From NCBI GenBank assembly GCA_040391535.1, contig JBEBXQ010000029.1, forward strand, positions 1 through 38,115: a stretch of DNA of 38,115 nt. Direction: 5' to 3'. This stretch comes from JBEBXQ01 sp040391535. Lineage in GTDB: Bacteria; Bacteroidota; Bacteroidia; Cytophagales; Spirosomataceae. Below are positions 1-7,598 of this stretch, piece by piece (the stretch's first letter is position 1; every line of letters starts with the position of its first letter). The notes beneath the pieces are model-generated. The model was not told where the DNA came from, searched no databases, and saw only the letters and a list, made by a program, of their open reading frames with translations. A program made the position numbers and the translations under genes.

Positions 1-273
1 GAAGCACTCAAACAACTCGCATACGAAATGAAACAGCAGGCTTCAGCACTGTACGCGGTTTTAGGGTCAGTCATCAACGGTAAACCACAGCTTGCTGTTC
101 TGATCGATGAAAAACTGGTACAGGAAAGAAACCTGAATGCCGGCCGGATTGTAAAAGAACTCGCCAAAGAAATCAAAGGCGGTGGTGGCGGACAGCCTAC
201 ATTTGCAACAGCCGGAGGATCTGATGCCTCCGGACTGGGAGAAGCTCTGAAACGGGCTGTTCTGCTGTTCTGA
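1..273 (+). CDS. alaS: Alanine--tRNA ligase, C-terminal fragment
   Basis: This open reading frame enters from outside the window in frame 1 and encodes the last 90 residues of alanyl-tRNA synthetase, the cytosolic enzyme that charges tRNA-Ala. The visible part is the C-terminal C-Ala/DHHA1-type domain. Its hallmark is the glycine-rich run followed by QPTFATAGG (residues about 59-72 of this fragment), which matches the GGGGGGxPxxAQAGG signature of the family. The catalytic and editing domains lie upstream of base 1 and cannot be assessed. A strong hairpin follows 9 bases after the stop codon. The call is secure for the family; only the 5' part is missing because of the window edge. Confidence 0.93.
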   Translation, partial: EALKQLAYEMKQQASALYAVLGSVINGKPQLAVLIDEKLVQERNLNAGRIVKELAKEIKGGGGGQPTFATAGGSDASGLGEALKRAVLLF

Positions 274-282
274 TCCACTTAC

Positions 283-315
283 GGAAGCAGGAGAATCTAT
301 TGTTTTCCTGCTTCC
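283..315 (+). terminator. Perfect hairpin after alaS, without a U-tract
   Basis: Positions 283-292 and 306-315 are perfectly complementary over 10 bp, and wobble pairs can extend the stem into the loop. The position, just after the alaS stop, suggests transcript termination or 3' end protection. The bases that follow (TGAATCC) are not T-rich, so it is not a textbook intrinsic terminator. Confidence 0.45.
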
Positions 316-376
316 TGAATCCAAAAGTAAAAGGCAAAAGCGAAGCTAACCGCTGATTGCCACTAACCCCGATACT

Positions 377-1102
377 ATGTTTCAAATTATTCCTGCTATT
401 GACCTGATTGATGGTAAATGTGTACGCCTGACGCAAGGTGACTATCAGCAGAAAACCATCTATAACGAAAATCCGCTGGAAGTAGCCCAGCAGTTTATGG
501 ATGCCGGGCTTACCCGCCTGCATCTGGTAGATCTGGATGGTGCCAAAGCAAAGAAAGTCGTGAACTGGAAGGTCCTGGAACTGCTGGCTTCCAGAACTTC
601 TCTTCATATTGACTTTGGCGGAGGTGTACAATCCGGTAATGATCTTAAAATTGCGTTTGATTCAGGCGCAAAACAGGTTACGGGCGGAAGCATTGCGGTT
701 CGTCAGCCTGATCTTTTTGAAAGCTGGATTAAAGAATACGGCAACGAGGCCATTATCCTGGGTGCTGATGCCAAAAATGAAAAAATAGCGGTAAGCGGCT
801 GGGAAGAGGATACCACGCTATGGGTGTATGATTTCATTCAGCAGTATTCTGACAAAGGCATCCGTTATACCATCAGTACTGATGTAGCCAAAGACGGATT
901 ACTGCAGGGCCCGTCCTTCGACCTTTACAAAAATATTCAGGATAAAACGCCGGAAGTGAATATCATTGCCAGTGGAGGAGTAAGCAACCTCGCCGATATC
1001 GAGAAACTGGCCGAAATGAATCTTTTCGGAGTGATTGTGGGCAAAGCTATATATGAAGGCCGGGTTACGCTGGCCGATTTGAGTAAATTCGGAAACGCTT
1101 AA
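377..1102 (+). CDS. hisA: Phosphoribosylformimino-5-aminoimidazole carboxamide ribotide isomerase (HisA)
   Basis: HisA catalyses the fourth step of histidine biosynthesis, the Amadori isomerisation of ProFAR to PRFAR, in the cytosol. The 241-residue protein has the usual length and forms a (beta/alpha)8 barrel. The N-terminal motif IPAIDLIDGK carries the catalytic Asp9, the second acid/base Asp is in ILGADAK (Asp131), and the phosphate-binding segments FGGGV and ASGGVSN are present. The ATG start at 377 gives the expected N-terminus. hisF follows 15 bp downstream, so the two are almost certainly cotranscribed. The preceding gene is alaS, not hisH or hisB, so the his genes are split in this genome or continue elsewhere. 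I see no clear promoter in the 103-bp gap upstream. Confidence 0.96.
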   Translation: MFQIIPAIDLIDGKCVRLTQGDYQQKTIYNENPLEVAQQFMDAGLTRLHLVDLDGAKAKKVVNWKVLELLASRTSLHIDFGGGVQSGNDLKIAFDSGAKQVTGGSIAVRQPDLFESWIKEYGNEAIILGADAKNEKIAVSGWEEDTTLWVYDFIQQYSDKGIRYTISTDVAKDGLLQGPSFDLYKNIQDKTPEVNIIASGGVSNLADIEKLAEMNLFGVIVGKAIYEGRVTLADLSKFGNA

Positions 1103-1117
1103 AGCCAACAGAAAGAA

Positions 1118-1894
1118 ATGCTGACTAAAAGAATAATCCCCTGCCTGGATGTGAAGGACGGCAGAACTGTAAAGGGTGTCAATTTCGTCAACCTGCGCGA
1201 TGCCGGCGATGCTGTAGAGTTGGGTGCTCTGTACGCAGAACAAGGTGCCGATGAACTGGTTTACCTGGATATTGCGGCCACTATTGAGGGGCGTTCCACA
1301 TTTATTGACCTGGTCAGGAAAGTGGCACATACGATAAATATTCCGTTTACGGTAGGCGGAGGCATTTCGTCTGTTGCCGACGTTTCGGCCTTATTGCATG
1401 CGGGAGCCGATAAGGTTTCCATTAATTCCTCTGCCGTAAAAAACCCTGATCTGATCAACGAACTGGCTCTTGAATTCGGCAGTCAGTGCATTGTTGTAGC
1501 CATTGATACCCGGAGTGTCACCCGCGAAGACGGCAGCATTGAACATATTGTCCATACCCACGGAGGAAGAAAACCCACAGAATTAAGGACGATCCGGTGG
1601 GCAAAAGAAGTAGAGGAAAGAGGTGCGGGGGAAATTCTGCTGACATCCATGGACTCAGATGGTACCAAGAACGGGTTCGCACTGGAACTGACAGCCACAG
1701 TGTCAGGTAATGCACGGATACCGGTTATCGCCTCTGGAGGAGCCGGTAATATGGAGCATTTTTATGATGTATTTACGGAGGGAAAAGCCGATGCCGGACT
1801 GGCAGCCAGTATCTTTCATTTCCGTGAAATCGATGTCCCGGATCTGAAGCAGTATTTACAAAGCAGGGGTATTCCGGTAAGAATGACCCGCTAA
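1118..1894 (+). CDS. hisF: Imidazole glycerol phosphate synthase cyclase subunit (HisF)
   Basis: HisF is the cyclase half of imidazole glycerol phosphate synthase. It uses ammonia delivered by the glutaminase HisH to convert PRFAR to IGP and AICAR. The 258-residue barrel is full length. It begins with the motif RIIPCLDVKDGR, with catalytic Asp11, and contains the second catalytic Asp130 in VVAIDTR. Phosphate-binding loops VGGGIS and ASGGAGN are also present. The partner gene hisH is not in this window; after hisF comes a hairpin and then a convergent gene, so hisI is not adjacent either. hisA lies directly upstream and the pair form a short operon. Confidence 0.96.
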   Translation: MLTKRIIPCLDVKDGRTVKGVNFVNLRDAGDAVELGALYAEQGADELVYLDIAATIEGRSTFIDLVRKVAHTINIPFTVGGGISSVADVSALLHAGADKVSINSSAVKNPDLINELALEFGSQCIVVAIDTRSVTREDGSIEHIVHTHGGRKPTELRTIRWAKEVEERGAGEILLTSMDSDGTKNGFALELTATVSGNARIPVIASGGAGNMEHFYDVFTEGKADAGLAASIFHFREIDVPDLKQYLQSRGIPVRMTR

Positions 1895-1905
1895 GCCTGA
1901 AGAAA

Positions 1906-1931
1906 TTCCAACGGGAATGATCCCGTTGGAA
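1906..1931. terminator. Perfect 11-bp hairpin between convergent hisF and PAP2 genes
   Basis: Arms 1906-1916 and 1921-1931 are perfectly complementary around the loop ATGA. It starts 12 bp after the hisF stop and lies between two convergent genes. On the minus strand the hairpin is followed by TTTCTTC, and on the plus strand by A-rich sequence, so it probably ends both transcripts, with a weak T-tract. Confidence 0.65.
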
Positions 1932-1998
1932 AACAAAATATATTCACACGGTATATCAGTAAAAACGGCCTGAAGTAAAAAATCAGCAGCTGTTTCCT

Positions 1999-2646
1999 TT
2001 ATTTTTTTCTCTTCACTTTGTTTTTTGCCCAGGGATATACCAGATATGTCCCTTTAGTGGCACCAATTCCCACCCCTGCGCCCATCAGCACATCGCTGAT
2101 CCAATGTCTGTTGTTCAGTATCCTTAAAGCGCCTGAAGCGCTTGCTACGCTATACCCGCCAACCGAGTACCACACCGAACGATGACCATACTCTTCATGC
2201 AGAAGTGTGGCACTGGTAAACGCCATGGTAGTATGACCGGAAGGGAATGCGTCAAAACTACTTCCGTCAGGCCGGGGATATCCGATTATTTTCTTTAATC
2301 CCTGGGTTACACCCTGAGAAATCACCGACGACAAAACGGCCAGGATAATCTGATCCTTAAAGCTGTTTTTCCCTTTTACACCAGCCGCTCCCAGTCCCAG
2401 ACTGAAAACTCCCGGCGCGTAAATCAGATATTCATCCGCCTTACTGTGAAAATCAGGATAACGGCTCACCACCTCCTGCTGCAAATGCCGGCTCATTCTG
2501 CCCTGGGTAACCAAACCTGCGGTTGCCAGCGATACAGGCGCAATAAAATGGCGTGGTTTCAGTTCTATCCGGATGGTATCTTCAGGTTGTGCTATGGTCT
2601 GAAAAGAACACATCAGACAACAAAGCAAACAGATCATATATTTCAT
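1999..2646 (-). CDS. PAP2-family phosphatase with signal peptide
   Basis: This 215-residue protein is a type 2 phosphatidic acid phosphatase (PAP2/vanadium haloperoxidase-like). It starts with an apparent signal sequence (residues 1-19, ending ...QTIAQ). The three PAP2 motifs are all visible: KKIIGYPRP (KxxxxxxRP), FPSGHTT (PSGH, with the catalytic His) and RILNNRHWISD (RxxxxxHxxxD, with the nucleophile His). The substrate is therefore a phosphate monoester or diphosphate, probably a lipid, acted on outside the cytosol. The start codon overlaps the kdsA stop by 4 bp (ATGA), implying translational coupling. Coupling to Kdo synthesis hints at an LPS or lipid A substrate, as for the PAP2-type lipid A phosphatases LpxE/LpxF, but undecaprenyl diphosphate is equally possible. 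The specific substrate is inference only. Confidence 0.88.
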   Translation of the reverse strand: MKYMICLLCCLMCSFQTIAQPEDTIRIELKPRHFIAPVSLATAGLVTQGRMSRHLQQEVVSRYPDFHSKADEYLIYAPGVFSLGLGAAGVKGKNSFKDQIILAVLSSVISQGVTQGLKKIIGYPRPDGSSFDAFPSGHTTMAFTSATLLHEEYGHRSVWYSVGGYSVASASGALRILNNRHWISDVLMGAGVGIGATKGTYLVYPWAKNKVKRKK

Positions 2647-3476
2647 GAAACTGCTTCTCTGATCCGCACCAACTGTGTTAATAATCCCTCCAGCTGCTCA
2701 AGAGGCAGCATATTGGCTCCGTCTGACTTCGCCTCTGCCGGGTTAAAATGCGTCTCGATGAACAGCCCGTCTGCACCCACGGCAATGGCCGCTTTGGCAA
2801 TTGTTCCGATCAACCTGGGTTTACCTCCGGTTACGCCGCTGGTTTGATTAGGTTGCTGCAGGGAATGCGTACAGTCCATCACCACAGGCACGTCAAAAGA
2901 TTGCATTTCCGGAATATTGCGGTAATCCACCACCAGATCACCATATCCGAACATATTCCCCCGATCCGTCAGGATTACTTCACAAGCCGGATTGGCAGAT
3001 TTTATTTTTTCAACAGCAAACCCCATCGAAGCCCCTGAAAGAAACTGCCCCTTTTTTACATTAATCACTTTTCCTGTCCGGGCTGCGGCCAACAGCAAAT
3101 CCGTCTGACGGCACAAAAACGCCGGGATCTGCAGTACATCAACATAAGCAGCCGCCATAGCAGCCTCTTCAGCAGCATGAATATCCGTTACGGTGCGGAT
3201 TCCGAAAGCCGTTCCCACTTCTTCAAGAATTTTCAGTGCCTTTTCATCTCCGATCCCGGAAAATGAATCCGCTTTGGTACGATTAGCCTTCCGGTAAGAC
3301 CCTTTGAAAATATAGGGGATATTCAATTTGTCGGTAAGCTTTACGATATGTTCGGCAATTTTCAGCGCCATATCCCGGCCTTCAATAGCACATGGCCCCG
3401 CCATCAGAAAGAAATTAGACACAATTACAAAATTTATCTGTGGAAAATAATTATCAATGATCGAAACGATATACAA
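2643..3476 (-). CDS. kdsA: 3-deoxy-8-phosphooctulonate synthase (Kdo-8-P synthase)
   Basis: KdsA condenses phosphoenolpyruvate with arabinose 5-phosphate to make Kdo-8-phosphate, the precursor of the LPS inner-core sugar. The sequence shows the AGPCAIEG motif near the N-terminus, the substrate-binding KGSYRKANR and LPAFL-like IPAFLCRQTD segments, NVKKGQF, and the C-terminal IETHFNP and AKSDGANMLPL motifs. A Cys in AGPC (where E. coli KdsA has Asn) together with SDGA (rather than CDG) are hallmarks of the metal-dependent class II enzymes. The start is uncertain. The 277-residue version uses TTG at 3476; an in-frame GTG at 3422 would give 259 residues beginning MSNFFLMAGPC. The family usually has about 17 residues before this point, so the longer form is preferred. 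It is cotranscribed with the overlapping PAP2 gene. Confidence 0.94.
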   Translation of the reverse strand: MYIVSIIDNYFPQINFVIVSNFFLMAGPCAIEGRDMALKIAEHIVKLTDKLNIPYIFKGSYRKANRTKADSFSGIGDEKALKILEEVGTAFGIRTVTDIHAAEEAAMAAAYVDVLQIPAFLCRQTDLLLAAARTGKVINVKKGQFLSGASMGFAVEKIKSANPACEVILTDRGNMFGYGDLVVDYRNIPEMQSFDVPVVMDCTHSLQQPNQTSGVTGGKPRLIGTIAKAAIAVGADGLFIETHFNPAEAKSDGANMLPLEQLEGLLTQLVRIREAVS

Positions 3477-3683
3477 ACTTACACAAATGAAACGGATTGA
3501 AAATTTTCATCACACAAACACCGCCATACAGTCCCTCACCAGCCCTTATTGGCAGAACCGGCCAGGCCGATAGTCTTCTGAACAAAATTGAAAAGCATGA
3601 AGTAAACACCGACTAAATCAATGAGAAACAATCAGATAAAAGCAAGATTTTAGGGTGTTTGAGATAAGTAAGGTGCAATTTTT

Positions 3684-3714
3684 TTGAAAAAGTGAATTGA
3701 AATATATTTCTTTG
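3684..3714 (+). promoter_or_regulatory. Putative acpP promoter (Bacteroidota type)
   Basis: A -33 TTG (3684-3686) is followed after 20 bp by TTTCTTTG (3707-3714), one mismatch from the Bacteroidota -7 consensus TAnnTTTG. It lies 31 bp before the acpP ATG. The same octamer with the same following TG occurs upstream of the cold-shock gene at 21331. Confidence 0.5.
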
Positions 3715-3745
3715 TGGCGTTTTAAACTAAAAAGTGTCATCAAAC

Positions 3746-3982
3746 ATGTCAGCAATTGCAGAAAGAGTAAAGCAAATTATCGTCGAGAAACTCGGCGTTG
3801 AAGAGTCGGAGGTAACGCCCGAAGCCAGCTTCACAAACGACTTGGGAGCGGATTCTCTTGATACCGTAGAACTGATTATGGAATTCGAGAAAGAGTTTAA
3901 TCTTTCTATTCCTGACGACCAGGCGGAAAACATCGGTACTGTTGGTCAGGCTATTTCCTACTTAGAAGAAAACGCGAAGTAA
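3746..3982 (+). CDS. acpP: Acyl carrier protein
   Basis: ACP carries growing acyl chains as thioesters on a 4'-phosphopantetheine arm in type II fatty acid synthesis. The 78-residue acidic protein contains the invariant DSLD motif, with the phosphopantetheine attachment site at Ser37, and the expected four-helix sequence pattern. An upstream in-frame GTG at 3734 would add four residues, but the ATG at 3746 gives the usual MSAIAERVK-type N-terminus and the normal family length. It is the first gene of an acpP-fabF-rnc operon: fabF begins 38 bp downstream. This gene order is widely conserved in bacteria. A probable promoter sits at 3684-3714. Confidence 0.97.
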   Translation: MSAIAERVKQIIVEKLGVEESEVTPEASFTNDLGADSLDTVELIMEFEKEFNLSIPDDQAENIGTVGQAISYLEENAK

Positions 3983-4020
3983 AATTTTACAAGCAGAAAC
4001 ATCTTCTCTTTCTTTATAAT

Positions 4021-5274
4021 ATGAGTTTTAAGCGAGTAGTAGTTACCGGCATGGGCGCATTAACGCCTGTCGGCAATGATGTAAAATCTTTTTGGTCAAA
4101 CCTGGTGGCTGGTGTCAGCGGCTCAGCACCTATTGCGCGTTTTGACGCAGAAAAATTCAAAACCCGGTTCGCATGCGAAATCAAGGGCATTGACATCAAT
4201 GACTACATACCCCGTCAGGAGGCCAGAAAGATGGATCCTTTCACCCAATACGCCGTAATTGCTTCTGATGAGGCTGTGAAAGATTCAGGCCTTGATCTTG
4301 AAAAGATCAATCTGGATAAAGTAGGGGTGATATGGGGATCCGGAATCGGTGGTCTTAAAACTTTTGAGGATGAGGTGATGAACTTTAGCGAGAACAACAG
4401 AACGCCACGTTTCAATCCGTTCTTCATTCCCAAAATGATTGCTGACAGTGCTTCAGGAGTACTGTCTATCCGTTATGGTTTCCGCGGACCAACCTTCATT
4501 ACTGTATCGGCCTGCGCTTCTTCTACAAACGCACTGATAGATGCCTATAATTATATCCGCCTGGGTACGATTAATGTCTGTCTGAGCGGAGGTTCAGAAG
4601 CCGCAGTAACGAATGCAGGAGTAGGAGGTTTCAACGCTTTAAAGGCGTTGTCGGAACGGAACGATTCTCCGGAAACAGCTTCCCGCCCTTACGACAAAGA
4701 CCGTGATGGTTTTGTGTTGGGAGAAGGCGGAGTAGCCCTGATTCTGGAAGAATACGAGCACGCTAAAGCAAGAGGAGCAAAAATTTATGCCGAAATGATC
4801 GGGGCAGGAATGTCATCGGACGCCTATCACATTACTGCCCCTCATCCTGAAGGTCACGGAGCTTACATGGTGATGAAAAATGCCCTGGAAGACGCAGGCC
4901 TCGGATTGGGTGATATTGATTATATCAACACACACGGAACCTCCACCCCACTGGGTGATCCACAGGAAATTACGGCGATTGAACGGTTATTCGGAGAACA
5001 CGCCAAAAACATCAATATCAGTTCTACTAAATCAATGACGGGCCACCTGCTGGGTGGAGCCGGAGCTATTGAAGCTGCAGCTTGTATCATGGCTATTCAG
5101 GATCAGATAATACCGCCTACCATCAACCATTTTACGGACGATCCCGATATCAATCCTGATCTGAATCTGACTTTTAACAAAGCGCAGAAAAGGAAAGTAA
5201 ATATAACGTTAAGTAACACCTTCGGTTTTGGTGGACACAACGCATCTGTTGTATTCAGGAAGTTGGAAGAATAA
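4021..5274 (+). CDS. fabF: Beta-ketoacyl-ACP synthase II
   Basis: FabF performs the elongating Claisen condensation of malonyl-ACP with acyl-ACP in fatty acid synthesis. The 417-residue protein has the thiolase fold and the complete Cys-His-His triad: Cys165 in SACASS, His305 in NTHGTSTPLGD and His342 in MTGHLLGGAGA, with the structural Lys337 just before. The C-terminal glycine-rich NTFGFGGHN motif is present. Length and ATG start match the family. It lies between acpP and rnc, only 11 bp before rnc, and is presumably cotranscribed with both. Confidence 0.97.
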   Translation: MSFKRVVVTGMGALTPVGNDVKSFWSNLVAGVSGSAPIARFDAEKFKTRFACEIKGIDINDYIPRQEARKMDPFTQYAVIASDEAVKDSGLDLEKINLDKVGVIWGSGIGGLKTFEDEVMNFSENNRTPRFNPFFIPKMIADSASGVLSIRYGFRGPTFITVSACASSTNALIDAYNYIRLGTINVCLSGGSEAAVTNAGVGGFNALKALSERNDSPETASRPYDKDRDGFVLGEGGVALILEEYEHAKARGAKIYAEMIGAGMSSDAYHITAPHPEGHGAYMVMKNALEDAGLGLGDIDYINTHGTSTPLGDPQEITAIERLFGEHAKNINISSTKSMTGHLLGGAGAIEAAACIMAIQDQIIPPTINHFTDDPDINPDLNLTFNKAQKRKVNITLSNTFGFGGHNASVVFRKLEE

Positions 5275-5285
5275 TTTCTTTAATT

Positions 5286-6035
5286 TTGGCGAAAAGAGTT
5301 TTACAACCGATTATTTCCCTTTTCAAAGCGGGAGGTACGCCTGAAGAAAAAGTTTTTAGAAAGTCCATTGAATCTATCATTGGGCGTAAACCGTCAAATA
5401 TAGAGGTATTTCATCTAGCTTTCAGACATACTTCTGCCTCCAAAGAAACGGCTATTTCCGGTTTCAGGGAATCTAACGAACGCCTTGAATATCTGGGTGA
5501 TGCTGTGTTGGGCATGATCATTGCAGAATTCCTGTTTACCAAATATCCTTTTAAGGACGAAGGGTTTCTTACCGAAATCAGGTCAAGGATTGTAAACAGA
5601 GAAACCCTTAATCAGATCTCCCGCAAGCTGGGGCTGGACCGCTTCATTGAATTTGATGGCAACCGAAGAGGTATGTCACCCCGTTCTTCTATGTTCGGCG
5701 ATACCCTGGAAGCCTTTGTAGGTGCTATCTATCTTGATCAGGGGCATCATTTTACCAAACAGTTTATTCTCAAAAAATTATTAACGCATTACGATCTGGA
5801 TGCGATCGTACAGAATAACGTTAACTTCAAAAGTATTCTGATCGAGTGGGCACAGAAAGAAGGAAAAGAAATCAGATTTGAAGTAGTTGAAGAAAAAGGA
5901 AGCAGGCATCAGCGTGAATTCATTATCCAGTTATTAGTTGAAAATGAACCCGTAGCCAACGGTAACGGATTCACCAAAAAGAAGGCAGAACAGTCTGCAG
6001 CTGAAAAAGCATGCAATCTTCTGGAATTAAAGTAA
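5286..6035 (+). CDS. rnc: Ribonuclease III
   Basis: RNase III cleaves double-stranded RNA and matures ribosomal and messenger RNAs. The 249-residue protein has an N-terminal nuclease domain with the signature NERLEYLGDAVLG (Glu65, Glu68, Asp72) and the second metal-binding cluster GDTLEAFVGAIYLD (Asp139, Glu142). A C-terminal double-stranded RNA-binding domain occupies about residues 178-247, ending with the KKKAEQSAAEKA helix. The start is TTG at 5286, giving MAKRVLQPII; no suitable ATG is in frame nearby, so a TTG start is accepted with moderate confidence. It is the third gene of the acpP-fabF-rnc operon. Confidence 0.95.
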   Translation: MAKRVLQPIISLFKAGGTPEEKVFRKSIESIIGRKPSNIEVFHLAFRHTSASKETAISGFRESNERLEYLGDAVLGMIIAEFLFTKYPFKDEGFLTEIRSRIVNRETLNQISRKLGLDRFIEFDGNRRGMSPRSSMFGDTLEAFVGAIYLDQGHHFTKQFILKKLLTHYDLDAIVQNNVNFKSILIEWAQKEGKEIRFEVVEEKGSRHQREFIIQLLVENEPVANGNGFTKKKAEQSAAEKACNLLELK

Positions 6036-6117
6036 TACCCTTAGAATTGAATTATAACAACACACTAACTCAGTAAATAATCGTCTTCTAATCAAAATTA
6101 TCCCCCCCTAATCAACT

Positions 6118-7461
6118 ATGAAAAATAGGTTTTCTTTGTCAGTAGCATTGTATATGATGCTATCCGTTGTTTGCGCATTTGCCCAGCAATCAGCCGCTAA
6201 CTATTTCGAAGAAGGAAATACAAAGGCAAGAGCAAATGATTTCTCCGGTGCTTTGCGTGCGTACAGCGCCGTGATCGCTATCAATCCTGATCATGCACCC
6301 AGTTATTTCAACAGAGGCCTGGCAAAAGCCAATCTGAAGGATCAGAGAGGGGCCATTCTGGATTATGACAGAGCTATTGAAATTAACCCTAACGAAGCTT
6401 TGTACTACCAAAGCCGGGGTGTAAGTAAAAGTATGCAGGACGACCACCGTGCCGCTATACAGGATTACACCAGAGCTATTGAGCTGAACCCTGATGAACC
6501 CAAATATTACTATAGCAGAGGTGCCGGAAGATCAAAAATAAATAATTATCGGGGAGCACTGCAAGATTTTGACAAAAGCCTCTCCCTTGACCCAAATGAC
6601 ATAATGTCCCTATATGCCAGAGGAACCACCAAGCAGGTTCTGGGGGACTATGAAGGCAGTCTTGCTGATTTTTCGAAAGTTATACAACTGAGTCCCAAAC
6701 GGAGCGGAGCTTTTTCAGGAAGAGCGCTCGCCAAATTAAAGCTGCTTGATTATAAAGGAGCTATAGAAGATTACAATAAGGCCATTGAACTGGATAAAGA
6801 AGATGCCACGTCTTATCTGCAGCGTGGTTTCGCTAAATCACAAACCAAAGACTATAGCGGGGCAATCTCCGATTATAACAAAGTACTGTCGTCAGACCCG
6901 GTAAATCAGGAAGCTTTGTATGGGTTGGGTTTTGCCAAAGGACGAATGGGAGATCACCGGGGTGCCATTCAGGACCTGAACAAAGCAATCGAGATCGACA
7001 ATAAATATCTTGGAGATCCTAAAAAGCTGGTTTACAGCGGACCTATTAACAAAGGTATACTGGAAGGGCTGAGAAGTCAGGTACAAACTGAAATACGCAT
7101 GAATGCGCTTTCTGAAGAAAGAGCTGAAGCCTATTATGCACGTGGGATCAGTAAAAACCTGACCGGTGATATTAAAGGTGCTTTAGGAGATATGAATACA
7201 TCGATTGAACTGAACCCGGTTAATGCGGATGCTTATTTTGCCAGAGCACTGGTAAAGTCATCGGCAGGAGATCAGATGGGCGCCATTCTTGACTGTTCAA
7301 GTTCACTTAAAATCAAATCTGACTATGCTGAGGTATTTTACCTGAGAGGTATTATCAAGCATAGTATGGGTAATGTAGATGGCGGATGCACAGATTTAAG
7401 TAAAGCCGGAGAGCTTGGTTATTCAACTGCCTACAAAACCATCAGCAGCTATTGCAATTAA
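6118..7461 (+). CDS. Secreted tetratricopeptide-repeat protein
   Basis: This 447-residue protein begins with a signal peptide (residues 1 to about 23, ending CAFAQ), so it is exported to the periplasm or beyond. The remainder is made of about eleven 34-residue TPR units, each with a recognisable YxxRGxxK...AIxDYxxAIELNP pattern. Eight are contiguous, followed by a break of about 45 residues around 300-345 without clear TPR character, then three more. The C-terminal unit contains two cysteines (GCTDL and SYCN) that could form a disulfide in the oxidising periplasm. TPR arrays bind other proteins, and I can assign no partner. Neighbouring genes (rnc upstream, SusD convergent downstream) give no clear context. 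A good terminator follows. Confidence 0.85.
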   Translation: MKNRFSLSVALYMMLSVVCAFAQQSAANYFEEGNTKARANDFSGALRAYSAVIAINPDHAPSYFNRGLAKANLKDQRGAILDYDRAIEINPNEALYYQSRGVSKSMQDDHRAAIQDYTRAIELNPDEPKYYYSRGAGRSKINNYRGALQDFDKSLSLDPNDIMSLYARGTTKQVLGDYEGSLADFSKVIQLSPKRSGAFSGRALAKLKLLDYKGAIEDYNKAIELDKEDATSYLQRGFAKSQTKDYSGAISDYNKVLSSDPVNQEALYGLGFAKGRMGDHRGAIQDLNKAIEIDNKYLGDPKKLVYSGPINKGILEGLRSQVQTEIRMNALSEERAEAYYARGISKNLTGDIKGALGDMNTSIELNPVNADAYFARALVKSSAGDQMGAILDCSSSLKIKSDYAEVFYLRGIIKHSMGNVDGGCTDLSKAGELGYSTAYKTISSYCN

Positions 7462-7487
7462 CTTACATATCAATACACACCATAAGC

Positions 7488-7523
7488 AAAACACCCCGGC
7501 CGAAGCCAGGGTGTTTTATTTTT
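7488..7523 (+). terminator. Intrinsic terminator after the TPR gene
   Basis: Arms 7488-7496 (AAAACACCC) and 7509-7517 (GGGTGTTTT) pair over 9 bp with further inner GGC/GCC pairing, followed by ATTTTT. It is 26 bp after the stop codon and is oriented for the plus strand. Confidence 0.85.
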
Positions 7524-7598
7524 ATATCGTGTCCCGTCCTGAAATAACGATCTTTGTTTGTAATTGCTATTTCAGAACTGGTCACGTTAACATTCTAA

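Noticed and set aside
3734..3745. GTG start four codons upstream of acpP
   Set aside because: The ATG at 3746 gives the standard 78-residue ACP and N-terminus; the GTG adds residues not typical of the family.
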